From positions 17,119 through 81,118 of the forward strand of contig NZ_JADKYY010000011.1 of NCBI RefSeq assembly GCF_015354315.1: 64,000 bases of DNA, written 5' to 3'. Origin of the DNA: Planobacterium oryzisoli. GTDB lineage: Bacteria; Bacteroidota; Bacteroidia; Flavobacteriales; Weeksellaceae. The position numbers were made by a program, and so were the translations under genes. Position 1 is the first letter of the stretch. Each line of letters opens with the position of its first letter. The notes below the pieces were generated by a model. That model did not search any database. It worked only from the letters and a program-made list of their open reading frames with translations, and was not told where the DNA came from. Positions 16,998-24,756 of the stretch are shown here, one piece after another.

Positions 16998-18269
16998 ATG
17001 TTGCAAGTAAGTTTTATAAGAGAAAACAAAGACAAAGTGCTAGAAGGCCTTAAAAAGAGAAAATTTAAGGAAGTAGAATTGGTAGATAGTGCTTTGCAGC
17101 TGGATGATCAGCGAAAGAGATTACAGTTTGAGCTGGATGAAAAACTGGCGGAACTTAATAGTGTTTCGAAAGAAATTGGCGCACTATTGAAGAATGCTCA
17201 AAAGGAATTAGCAGAGCAGGCTAAATCGCGCACTGCAGACCTAAAGAATGCAACACAGAGCTTAAAGTCACAATTGGAAGAAATTGAAGAGAATCTGCTT
17301 CAGGTACTCTATCTTATTCCTAATATTCCGGCACCGATTGTTAAAGAAGGCGGCGGAGCAGAGGAGAATGAAATCGTTTTCCAAAGCCACGAAATCGCTC
17401 TTAATTCTACGGGACTTCTTCCGCACTGGGAATTAGCGAAAAAATATAATCTAATTGACTTTGAACTAGGCGTAAAAATTGCTGGTGCAGGTTTTCCCGT
17501 CTATCTTGGCAAGGGCGCCAGGTTGCAGCGGGCTTTAGTACAGTATTTTTTAGATAAGAACGTGGATGCGGGATACCAAGAAGTTAATCCTCCCCATGTG
17601 GTAAATGAAGCGTCAGGCTACGGCACGGGCCAACTACCAGACAAAGAGGGACAGATGTACCACGTAGGTATGGATGATCTGTACCTTATACCCACTGCTG
17701 AGGTACCTGTCACAAATATCTATCGTAATGTAATTGTAGAGGAAAACCAACTGCCGATAAAAAATACGGCGTTTTCTCAATGCTACCGTCGGGAAGCAGG
17801 CAGTTACGGTGCACACGTACGGGGACTCAATAGACTGCATCAATTTGAGAAAGTAGAGATTGTTCGTATCGAAAAGCCTGAAGATTCATATGAAGCCTTA
17901 GACGAGATGGTTGAGCATGTAAAAGAGATTCTTAACGAACTTGAGCTCCCTTATAGAGTGCTTCGCCTTTGTGGAGGAGATATGGGCTTCACTTCTGCAT
18001 TGACTTATGATTTTGAAGTATGGAGCGCCGCGCAAGAGAGGTGGTTAGAAGTTAGTTCCGTTTCCAATTTCGAGACATATCAGGCTAATAGACTTAAGTG
18101 CCGCTACAAAGGTTCTGAAAAGAAGGCACAGCTTGTTCATACGCTAAACGGTTCAGCTATGGCACTTCCTAGGATTATGGCCGCTCTGCTGGAAAACAAT
18201 CAGAGCCCGGAGGGAATAGTATTGCCAAACAAGATTGCCCGGTATGCAGGAATGGAGATAATAAACTAG
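16998..18269 (+). CDS. serS: seryl-tRNA synthetase
   Basis: 423 residues, normal SerRS length. N-terminal antiparallel coiled-coil arm (about 30-100) that contacts the tRNA variable arm, then the class II catalytic core with motif 2 CYRREAGSYGAHVRGLNRLH and motif 3 LNGSAMALPRIMAALLENNQ. It charges tRNA-Ser and tRNA-Sec-type acceptors. Monocistronic, with its own promoter and a bidirectional-looking terminator shared with the convergent cbb3 locus. Confidence 0.97.
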   Translation: MLQVSFIRENKDKVLEGLKKRKFKEVELVDSALQLDDQRKRLQFELDEKLAELNSVSKEIGALLKNAQKELAEQAKSRTADLKNATQSLKSQLEEIEENLLQVLYLIPNIPAPIVKEGGGAEENEIVFQSHEIALNSTGLLPHWELAKKYNLIDFELGVKIAGAGFPVYLGKGARLQRALVQYFLDKNVDAGYQEVNPPHVVNEASGYGTGQLPDKEGQMYHVGMDDLYLIPTAEVPVTNIYRNVIVEENQLPIKNTAFSQCYRREAGSYGAHVRGLNRLHQFEKVEIVRIEKPEDSYEALDEMVEHVKEILNELELPYRVLRLCGGDMGFTSALTYDFEVWSAAQERWLEVSSVSNFETYQANRLKCRYKGSEKKAQLVHTLNGSAMALPRIMAALLENNQSPEGIVLPNKIARYAGMEIIN

Positions 18270-18295
18270 ATTTTCAAAGGAATTATAGTAAAAGT

Positions 18296-18323
18296 ACAGT
18301 TTAAATAAAACTGTCCTTTTTTT
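18296..18323 (+). terminator. intrinsic terminator of serS
   Basis: 7-bp stem ACAGTTT/AAACTGT (18296-18302 with 18308-18314), then CC and seven T residues. It lies between serS and the stop of the convergent SafE-like gene and includes the first bases of that stop codon. Confidence 0.75.
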
Positions 18324-19065
18324 AATGGCAGGTACTGTGATCGCCCTGCATGTGTTCCCTTGAATTATTGTGTTGTACTTCGAGTGCTTGCTTTTCTGGG
18401 GAGAGGAAAGGAATCCCAAGCTCCAGAGCCCGGACGATAATTAATGAGCCCATAATAAGCATTATAAAGGGCATTATTTTTAATACTTTGATTCTAAGTG
18501 CACTATTGAGCATTCCACCAAATAGGACTACTAAAAATAGGAAAGGAAAGGTGCCTAGTCCGAACAGTGTCATGAAAAGTGCTCCCTGGACTATACCGCC
18601 CGCGGCAAGAGATGCGGTGAGCGCGACGTACACCATGCCACAAGGAAGTAAGCCGTTTAGAATACCTGTTAGAAATCTAGACTTCAGATCCTTTTGAGCA
18701 AGTAATTTTCCTAAACGCATTTTTACTTGAAGCAGTCCACGGTTTACAATGGGTATCTTCGTGGCGAAATCGCCTTTTGTAAACGTGAAGAACGCCATAA
18801 CTATCAGTGATATCCCCACGAAGATCGTAAGATATTGCTGAAGTCCAGCTAGTTTGAATCCCTCTCCTAGGATTCCAAGGATACCGCCCAGTAGTGTGTA
18901 GGTAACAATCCGACCTAAGTTATAGGTGGTATTTTGGAGATGGAAATTGATTGCTTGTTTTTTACTGAGTCCCATACTGAGTGCTATGGGCCCGCACATA
19001 CCAATGCAGTGAAAACCGGTTGCAAAACCTAAGCTCAAAGCAGAAAATATTAGCGCACTTTCCAT
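18322..19065 (-). CDS. sulfite exporter TauE/SafE-like membrane protein of the cbb3 locus (CcoS2/copper-transport-like)
   Basis: 247 residues with six or more hydrophobic segments and the pattern GFATGFHCIGMCGPIALSMGLS near the N terminus and GILNGLLPCGMVYVAL in the middle. The paired CxxxC-containing and LPCG segments are those of the SafE/DsbD-like family (DUF4400-independent), members of which sit at the end of cbb3 oxidase clusters and are thought to help copper or redox maturation of the oxidase. Its start overlaps the end of ccoH by 16 bases. The C terminus has several His residues (HNNSREHMQGDHSTCH) that could bind metal. Confidence 0.85.
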   Translation of the reverse strand: MESALIFSALSLGFATGFHCIGMCGPIALSMGLSKKQAINFHLQNTTYNLGRIVTYTLLGGILGILGEGFKLAGLQQYLTIFVGISLIVMAFFTFTKGDFATKIPIVNRGLLQVKMRLGKLLAQKDLKSRFLTGILNGLLPCGMVYVALTASLAAGGIVQGALFMTLFGLGTFPFLFLVVLFGGMLNSALRIKVLKIMPFIMLIMGSLIIVRALELGIPFLSPEKQALEVQHNNSREHMQGDHSTCH

Positions 19066-19508
19066 AAAATATCGTAGTCAATTTGGTACGGTTTCCCTTG
19101 TTGACTCCACTGTACTTTAAGCGTATAAGAGCCTGGGATTAGAACGGCAGCAGGTATTTGCAGGAGGTTGTTTTTGAGAGCTACTTGTTTGTTTATATCC
19201 AATTTAGCATCGTCCGTTCTAAATAGGGTAAATTCCACGGTATTGCGGTCTAAAGCTATGGTAGAAGGAAACTCAACGGTGATACCCTCCGCTGTCTGGT
19301 TGTACGAAGGTTGTTCCTTAAGTGCATCCGCGTTGTTTTTTGCATCGATTACCTCCTGATACATCAATTCGTCCTGGTAGTAATTTGTAGACACTAGCTC
19401 AGCGTTTTGCCAGGATCTTGTAAAGAAGAAGATAAGTGATAATATAAATAGGATGAAAAGACCCAGTGCCGTTGCAACACCATGTCCCCATGTAAAGTTC
19501 TTAAACAT
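19050..19508 (-). CDS. ccoH: FixH/CcoH-like cbb3 oxidase assembly protein
   Basis: 152 residues, one N-terminal transmembrane helix (about 10-31, GVATALGLFILFILSLIFFF) and a periplasmic beta domain of the FixH family (YNQTAEGITVEFP, PGSYTLKVQWSQQGKPYQID). CcoH stabilises the cbb3 complex during assembly. It sits 6 bases after ccoG and overlaps the SafE-like gene. Confidence 0.88.
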   Translation of the reverse strand: MFKNFTWGHGVATALGLFILFILSLIFFFTRSWQNAELVSTNYYQDELMYQEVIDAKNNADALKEQPSYNQTAEGITVEFPSTIALDRNTVEFTLFRTDDAKLDINKQVALKNNLLQIPAAVLIPGSYTLKVQWSQQGKPYQIDYDILWKVR

Positions 19509-19514
19509 AACTAT

Positions 19515-20972
19515 CTAAAATTGTAATTTAAAAGGGCCTTCAAAATAGGTTTCGAAGGAGTCTAACATTTCTCCGTCTTCATCAAATACACCAATAGTAA
19601 CATTTTGCTTGGAGAGTTTAATTTCATCTTGCGGGAAACTGACATTTACAGTTCCTTTTGAAATCTGGTCTTTCTTTAATTTAATTCTGTCGGTATTACT
19701 GAACGTGACCTTGCCGTTTTCGGGGTTGATAACTTTGATGGTCACCACGCGGTCTTTATTGGTTTTATTTAAGAACGTATAATTGTATATGTTGGTAATT
19801 TGACCATCTCTGACGAAGAATGTAGAGCCTGCAGGTTTAATAAATTTGGCTTCCAGTTCGCCTCTACTGTATAATAGAAACGCTAGAAAACCAGTTAATA
19901 CGAGAAGAACTACCGTGTAGGCTTTCATTTTTCCCGTAAAGGTAAACGGTCGTTCCTGTTCAATTTCGTCTTCCGTTGCATAGCGAATTAAGCCAGGAGG
20001 TAGACCGGTTTTTATCATAACCTCATCACAAGCATCGATACAAGCGGTACAATTTATACATTCCAGCTGCTGGCCGTTACGGATGTCTATTCCAGTAGGG
20101 CATACCACTACGCACTGATTACAGTCTATACAATCGCCTTTTCCAGCTGCACGCCTGTCTTCTCCCTTTCTCCATTTGGCTCTGTTTTCCCCTCTTTTGA
20201 AATCGTAATAAACGTTAATGGTCTGCTTGTCAATAAGAACACCCTGCAATCTGCCATAGGGGCAGACAAGTGTACATACCTGTTCACGAAACCAAGCAAA
20301 GACAAAATAGAAAGCGGCTGTAAATAGAATCATTACAAGAAAGTTTGAAGGATGGGCAAACGGTCCTTCTTGCATAATTTCCAAAACCCTTTCGTAACCC
20401 ACGATATACATAAACATTACATGGGTAATGATCAGGGAAATAACTATGTAAATACTCCACTTGAGCGATCTTTTCCAAATCTTTTCTGCATTCCAGGGCT
20501 GCTGGTCCAGTCGCATTTGTCTGTTTCTGTCTCCCTCGATGGCGTACTCAATTTTTCTAAAGATCATCTCCATAAAAATTGTCTGAGGGCAAATCCACCC
20601 GCAAAATATCCGGCCGAAGACTACTGTGAAAACAATAATAAATATTATTGAGGCTATGGCACCCAGAGCCAGGATGAAAAAATCTTGGGGGTAAAACGGT
20701 TGTCCGAAAATGAAAAACTCCCGATCCAAAACATTGAGGAGAAGGAAGGGGTTGCCGTTGATTTTTAAGAAAGGAATAGCAAAAAATACTGCAAGCAAGA
20801 ATATGCTAACAAGGAGACGGTAGTTGGTATAGCGGCCTTTCGGTTTTCTTGGAAACACCCACTTTCGCTTGCCGCTCTGATCCATTGTGTTTACAGTATC
20901 TCGGAATGTTTCAGGGTCCACCACCTGGCCTTGACCACCGCGGAAATTGACGTCTTTATCTTGATATGCCAT
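19515..20972 (-). CDS. ccoG: cbb3 oxidase accessory protein CcoG (4Fe-4S polyferredoxin)
   Basis: 485 residues. Membrane segments in the N-terminal half with GRIFCGWICPQTIF and REQVCTLVCPYGR, then a two-cluster ferredoxin segment (CIDCNQCVVVCPTG and CINCTACIDACDE), one further helix, and a C-terminal immunoglobulin-like periplasmic domain. CcoG/RdxA is thought to reduce Cu(II) for insertion into the cbb3 active site. Start ATG 20972 gives MAYQDKDVNFRG. A strong terminator-like hairpin separates it from ccoP, unlike the tight spacing elsewhere in the locus. Confidence 0.95.
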   Translation of the reverse strand: MAYQDKDVNFRGGQGQVVDPETFRDTVNTMDQSGKRKWVFPRKPKGRYTNYRLLVSIFLLAVFFAIPFLKINGNPFLLLNVLDREFFIFGQPFYPQDFFILALGAIASIIFIIVFTVVFGRIFCGWICPQTIFMEMIFRKIEYAIEGDRNRQMRLDQQPWNAEKIWKRSLKWSIYIVISLIITHVMFMYIVGYERVLEIMQEGPFAHPSNFLVMILFTAAFYFVFAWFREQVCTLVCPYGRLQGVLIDKQTINVYYDFKRGENRAKWRKGEDRRAAGKGDCIDCNQCVVVCPTGIDIRNGQQLECINCTACIDACDEVMIKTGLPPGLIRYATEDEIEQERPFTFTGKMKAYTVVLLVLTGFLAFLLYSRGELEAKFIKPAGSTFFVRDGQITNIYNYTFLNKTNKDRVVTIKVINPENGKVTFSNTDRIKLKKDQISKGTVNVSFPQDEIKLSKQNVTIGVFDEDGEMLDSFETYFEGPFKLQF

Positions 20973-20986
20973 TTTGCTATAAATTT

Positions 20987-21034
20987 AAAAAAACATAATT
21001 CGTTATTATCAGTTAATGATAACGAATTATGTTT
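20987..21034 (-). terminator. long hairpin between ccoP and ccoG (terminator or attenuator)
   Basis: 16 perfect base pairs (20991-21006 with 21019-21034), extendable inward by a G-T and two A-T pairs, followed on the minus strand by seven T residues. It begins 22 bases after the ccoP stop and ends 15-18 bases before the ccoG start. Confidence 0.85.
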
Positions 21035-21056
21035 CAGTTAAGTTACAAAATATCAC

Positions 21057-21935
21057 TTATTTTTCCCAGTTTGCTTCGGTTCCCTGAGGCGCTGCACCTC
21101 CTTGTGCAGGTGTAATTGGTTGTTGTTCTTGGTTAATATGATATATGTAAGATGCTACTTTCTGAATATCGTTACCAGTTAATTGCCCATTTTGTCCAAA
21201 AGCGACCATGGTTGGGTTGTTTGGAGAGCCGTTGTACACGACATGAAAAACGCTTTTGAATAAAGTGGACTCAGGCTGATTAATCCACGCATTATCGGTT
21301 AGGTTCGGTCCAATGCCTCCTTTACCACCATCCATATGACAGGATACGCAGTTTGTTTTAAAGATTTCCTCACCTTCTGTTACCATATCGCTAGAATACA
21401 CTGCATTTTCCAAGGTCGCCTGCGGAGCTGTTTTCATATATTCGTCGATTGCAGCAAGCTGGGTCTTGTATTCCTCGTCGTACTCTTTAATAGGGTCAGC
21501 GAAATTGGTGAATGAGTAGGATACTACATAAATGATACAGTAGATGACACCGAAGTAGAATAATCCTAACCACCACTTAGGTAATTGGTTGTCTAATTCC
21601 ATTATTCCATCAAAACCATGGTCAATAAGCATATCCTTCTCTTCTTTGGCAGTCTGCTTCTTGAAAGCGCTGTCCCACAGAGCTTTTAGAAAAGGTTTTT
21701 TCTTTTCCAGTAGGTAAGCCGCTTTTTCTTCCTCGTTTAATGCCTTGAATTTGTGATTCTCAATTAAATCGCCAATAGCATTGTGAATCATTGCTAGGAT
21801 AATACTAATTGCGACCGTGCCCCAAAAATACGGAGAGGTGAAGAATGAATTATTCTGTACAAACATGTAGTACATGATAAACAGTATGGTCAGAATAATC
21901 AGTATGTTAACAATTACAGGAGTTCTTGTTTTCAT
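21057..21935 (-). CDS. ccoP: cbb3 oxidase subunit CcoP with a single haem c
   Basis: 292 residues. Hydrophobic N-terminal segments (about 8-25 and 34-52), a third membrane helix near residues 120-140 (WWLGLFYFGVIYCIIYVVSY, the CcoP_N region), then one class I cytochrome c domain with CVSCH and a downstream Met ligand region (NPTMVAFG). Proteobacterial CcoP has two haems c; the single CxxCH is the usual Bacteroidota form. It transfers electrons from the quinol-oxidising chain to CcoO/CcoN. 7 bases after ccoQ. Confidence 0.94.
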   Translation of the reverse strand: MKTRTPVIVNILIILTILFIMYYMFVQNNSFFTSPYFWGTVAISIILAMIHNAIGDLIENHKFKALNEEEKAAYLLEKKKPFLKALWDSAFKKQTAKEEKDMLIDHGFDGIMELDNQLPKWWLGLFYFGVIYCIIYVVSYSFTNFADPIKEYDEEYKTQLAAIDEYMKTAPQATLENAVYSSDMVTEGEEIFKTNCVSCHMDGGKGGIGPNLTDNAWINQPESTLFKSVFHVVYNGSPNNPTMVAFGQNGQLTGNDIQKVASYIYHINQEQQPITPAQGGAAPQGTEANWEK

Positions 21936-21942
21936 GATGTTG

Positions 21943-22134
21943 TTATGGGTTTAATGGTTGGTCATCATCCTCGAGTGGTGCATTAGCCGCTTCATCGTAA
22001 TGTTTTTTAGGTCTGCTGAAAACATACACGATGACAGCGATAAAAAATACCATAAAGATCAGTAACGCTAGAGTCTGAAATAGACCGGTGAACTGCTCAT
22101 TGGAAACGATATCTTTTACATTCTGAGGAATCAT
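21943..22134 (-). CDS. ccoQ: small cbb3 oxidase subunit CcoQ
   Basis: 63 residues with one transmembrane helix (about 20-40, TLALLIFMVFFIAVIVYVFS) and the RPKKHYDEAANAPLEDD tail usual for CcoQ/FixQ. It stabilises the oxidase. Located between ccoNO and ccoP with gaps of 19 and 7 bases. Confidence 0.88.
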   Translation of the reverse strand: MIPQNVKDIVSNEQFTGLFQTLALLIFMVFFIAVIVYVFSRPKKHYDEAANAPLEDDDQPLNP

Positions 22135-22153
22135 AAGCTTATATTGTTGCTAA

Positions 22154-24409
22154 TTAGTCGTTACTTGCTGTTTGTACTTCAGTTGTTTTGATATCTGTAC
22201 CTAATCTTTGCAAATAAGCTATCAATGCGATAATCTCTTTTTTCTCCAGTTCTCCTTCAGGTCTGGTAGCATATGCTTGTTTTAAATCCGCCGCTTCTGA
22301 GAATATCTGGTTAACAATAAACTTGGCTTGGTTGTCTGCCCATACATCCGCAGTATCAATTTGTGCCTGTGTATAAGGAACATCAAATACATCCTTCATT
22401 AAAGTTAACTTGTTTGCCATTTGGGAGCGGTCCAGATCATTTGCTATCAGCCAAGGATACCGCGGCATGATGGAACCAGCAGATGTAGAACGGGGGTTGT
22501 ACATGTGCTTATAGTGCCATGACGAAGGGTTTTTTCCTCCCTGTCTGTGAAGGTCCGGTCCAGTTCTTTTAGAGCCCCAAAGGAATGGCCTGTCGTATAC
22601 AAATTCACCGGCTTTAGAATATTGTCCATTCTTTCCATTGAAGCGAACAACTTCGTCACGAAATGGTCTGATCATTTGTGAGTGGCAGGAATTACATCCT
22701 TCTCTAATGTATAGATCTCTACCTTCTAGTTCGAGCGGTGTATATGGTTTAACTGCAGAGATAGTAGGTACATTCTCCTTAACCGTTAAGGTAGGAATGA
22801 TTTGCACGGCACCTCCAATTGCCACCGCAATGAATGCCAATATAGATAGTAGAACCGGCATTCTTTCTAACCACAAGTGCGTTCCCTCTCCTTCCTTTCT
22901 GGAATTACTAATATTAGCTAGAGCAGGAGCTTCTGCAGGCAGGTCTTTTTGGAATGATCCTTTTCTCACAGTCGCAACCACGTTTATTGCCATAAGGATA
23001 GCCCCTGTAATATAGAGTGAACCTCCAACAAAACGCATGATATAGTAAGGGATAATGGCCGTAACTGTGTCCAGCCAGTTCTTCCAAACCAATGTGCCGT
23101 CCGGATTAAACTGTTTCCACATTAGGCCTTGAGTAAATCCAGCGATGTAAAGTGGTACCGCATAGAAGATGATACCTAGCGTGCCCAACCAGAAATGCCA
23201 GTTTGCTAATTTAGTAGACCAAAGTTTGGTTCTCCACATTATTGGTAGCATGTAGTAGATCATACCAAACGCTATAAAGCCATTCCAACCTAAAGCACCT
23301 AGATGAACGTGACCAATTACCCAGTCCGTATAATGGCCGATTTTATTTAACGTTTTTGTCGCTAAGAGCGGCCCTTCGAATGTTGCCATACCGTAGCAGG
23401 TAATAGCCACAACAAAAAACTTAAGGATTGGATCTTCGCGAACCTTATCCCATGCACCTCTTAGCGTTAGAAGTCCATTAAGCATACCTCCCCAAGATGG
23501 AGCGATTAGCATGATTGAGAAACCAGTTCCAAGAGCCTGAGCCCATGCTGGTAGTGCCGTATATTGTAAATGGTGCGGACCTGCCCAGATATATACAAAT
23601 ATTAATGACCAAAAGTGAATGATCGATAATTTATAGGAAAATACAGGTCTGTCAGCAGCCTTAGGAAGAAAGTAGTACATAAGTCCAAGAACAGGTGTAG
23701 TAAGGAAAAATGCTACTGCATTGTGCCCATACCACCACTGAACTAAAGCATCCTTTACTCCCGCATACGCACTGTATGATTTCCACATGGTTAATGGAAC
23801 TTCCAGGTTATTGAAAATATGTAGCATTGCTACGGCAATCCACGTTCCTATATAGAACCAAATGGCAACGTATAAATGGCGTACTCTTCTCTTAGCAATA
23901 GTTCCAAACATGTTGATACCAAAAAGAACCCATGAAATAGTAATTAGGATATCGATTGGCCACTCATGTTCTGCGTATTCTTTGGAAGTGTTTATACCCA
24001 TAAAGAAGGTAATCACTACAGCTACAATCATGATTTGCCACGTCCAGAAGTGCGCCCATGAGATAGCATCACTATACATTCTGGCTTTTAGTAGACGTTG
24101 TAGTGAGTAGTAAGCTCCAGCAAATATACAGTTACCCACAAAAGCAAATACCACTGCAGATGTATGCAACATACGAATTCTACCGAATCCGAAGGCTCCC
24201 TGTGAGTTTATTAATCCTTCAATATTTCCGGCCGCCAAACTCTTAATAGTCGGGTCGTCTGTTCCTAAGAAAAACTCAGGAAGTTCCGGGTAAAAAAGCA
24301 TTAATGCAGCAGTAAGACCGAACGTAAAACCTATGATACCGAAAATAACGGTAGCATATAAGAATGCACGCACGATGCTATTGTCATAACTAAACTTTTG
24401 TGTTTCCAT
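22154..24409 (-). CDS. ccoNO: fused cbb3 cytochrome oxidase subunits I and II (CcoN-CcoO)
   Basis: 751 residues. The first about 480 are CcoN: twelve or so membrane helices with the haem/CuB ligands in WWYGHNAVAFFLTTP, HHLQYTALP and DWVIGHVHLGALGWNG. After a linker and one more helix the last 200 form CcoO, with a haem c motif CNSCHSQ near residue 573 and RPFRDEVVRF. Fusion of the two subunits is the known Bacteroidota arrangement. The enzyme is a high-affinity proton-pumping terminal oxidase for low oxygen. Follows ccoS by 13 bases. Confidence 0.96.
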   Translation of the reverse strand: METQKFSYDNSIVRAFLYATVIFGIIGFTFGLTAALMLFYPELPEFFLGTDDPTIKSLAAGNIEGLINSQGAFGFGRIRMLHTSAVVFAFVGNCIFAGAYYSLQRLLKARMYSDAISWAHFWTWQIMIVAVVITFFMGINTSKEYAEHEWPIDILITISWVLFGINMFGTIAKRRVRHLYVAIWFYIGTWIAVAMLHIFNNLEVPLTMWKSYSAYAGVKDALVQWWYGHNAVAFFLTTPVLGLMYYFLPKAADRPVFSYKLSIIHFWSLIFVYIWAGPHHLQYTALPAWAQALGTGFSIMLIAPSWGGMLNGLLTLRGAWDKVREDPILKFFVVAITCYGMATFEGPLLATKTLNKIGHYTDWVIGHVHLGALGWNGFIAFGMIYYMLPIMWRTKLWSTKLANWHFWLGTLGIIFYAVPLYIAGFTQGLMWKQFNPDGTLVWKNWLDTVTAIIPYYIMRFVGGSLYITGAILMAINVVATVRKGSFQKDLPAEAPALANISNSRKEGEGTHLWLERMPVLLSILAFIAVAIGGAVQIIPTLTVKENVPTISAVKPYTPLELEGRDLYIREGCNSCHSQMIRPFRDEVVRFNGKNGQYSKAGEFVYDRPFLWGSKRTGPDLHRQGGKNPSSWHYKHMYNPRSTSAGSIMPRYPWLIANDLDRSQMANKLTLMKDVFDVPYTQAQIDTADVWADNQAKFIVNQIFSEAADLKQAYATRPEGELEKKEIIALIAYLQRLGTDIKTTEVQTASND

Positions 24410-24422
24410 ATAAACTAATACT

Positions 24423-24644
24423 TTATTCTGTTCTTTCGTTTTCTTTGTCCCGGCTTCGCGTTTCCTGAGTTTCTTCTGTGGCTTGTACGGTTTTCTCGTC
24501 TTTTACACCGTCGTCAAATAATATTCGTACTGCCGGCGATTCATCGTCCTCAAATTGGCCTTTGCGAGCATTAATAATAAAAACTATTAAAAAAATGACC
24601 GCTAAAGATACACTGCAAATTATCATTAAATAGAGTATATCCAT
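24423..24644 (-). CDS. ccoS: cbb3 oxidase maturation protein CcoS
   Basis: 73 residues: one N-terminal transmembrane helix (about 3-24) followed by the short acidic stretch GQFEDDESPAVRILFDD that defines CcoS/FixS, needed for cofactor insertion into CcoN. The -7 box lies only 7 bases before the ATG, so the message may be leaderless. First gene of ccoS-NO-Q-P. Confidence 0.92.
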   Translation of the reverse strand: MDILYLMIICSVSLAVIFLIVFIINARKGQFEDDESPAVRILFDDGVKDEKTVQATEETQETRSRDKENERTE

Positions 24645-24651
24645 AGGATGG

Positions 24652-24659
24652 CAAATTTA
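24652..24659 (-). promoter_or_regulatory. -7 box TAAATTTG for ccoS-NO-Q-P
   Basis: Exact TAnnTTTG on the minus strand, 7 bases before the ccoS ATG. It gives the oxidase subunit genes a promoter separate from that of ccoI. A TTG lies 15 bases further upstream, a little short of the usual 17-23. Confidence 0.5.
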
Positions 24660-24756
24660 AAATTTTCGAGTTCTCAAATTTATGGAAAAATAATGATATA
24701 AGTCACTTCACGTTAAAAAACGTTAATTTAAAACCCTTCTAAATAGGATGCGTTTA

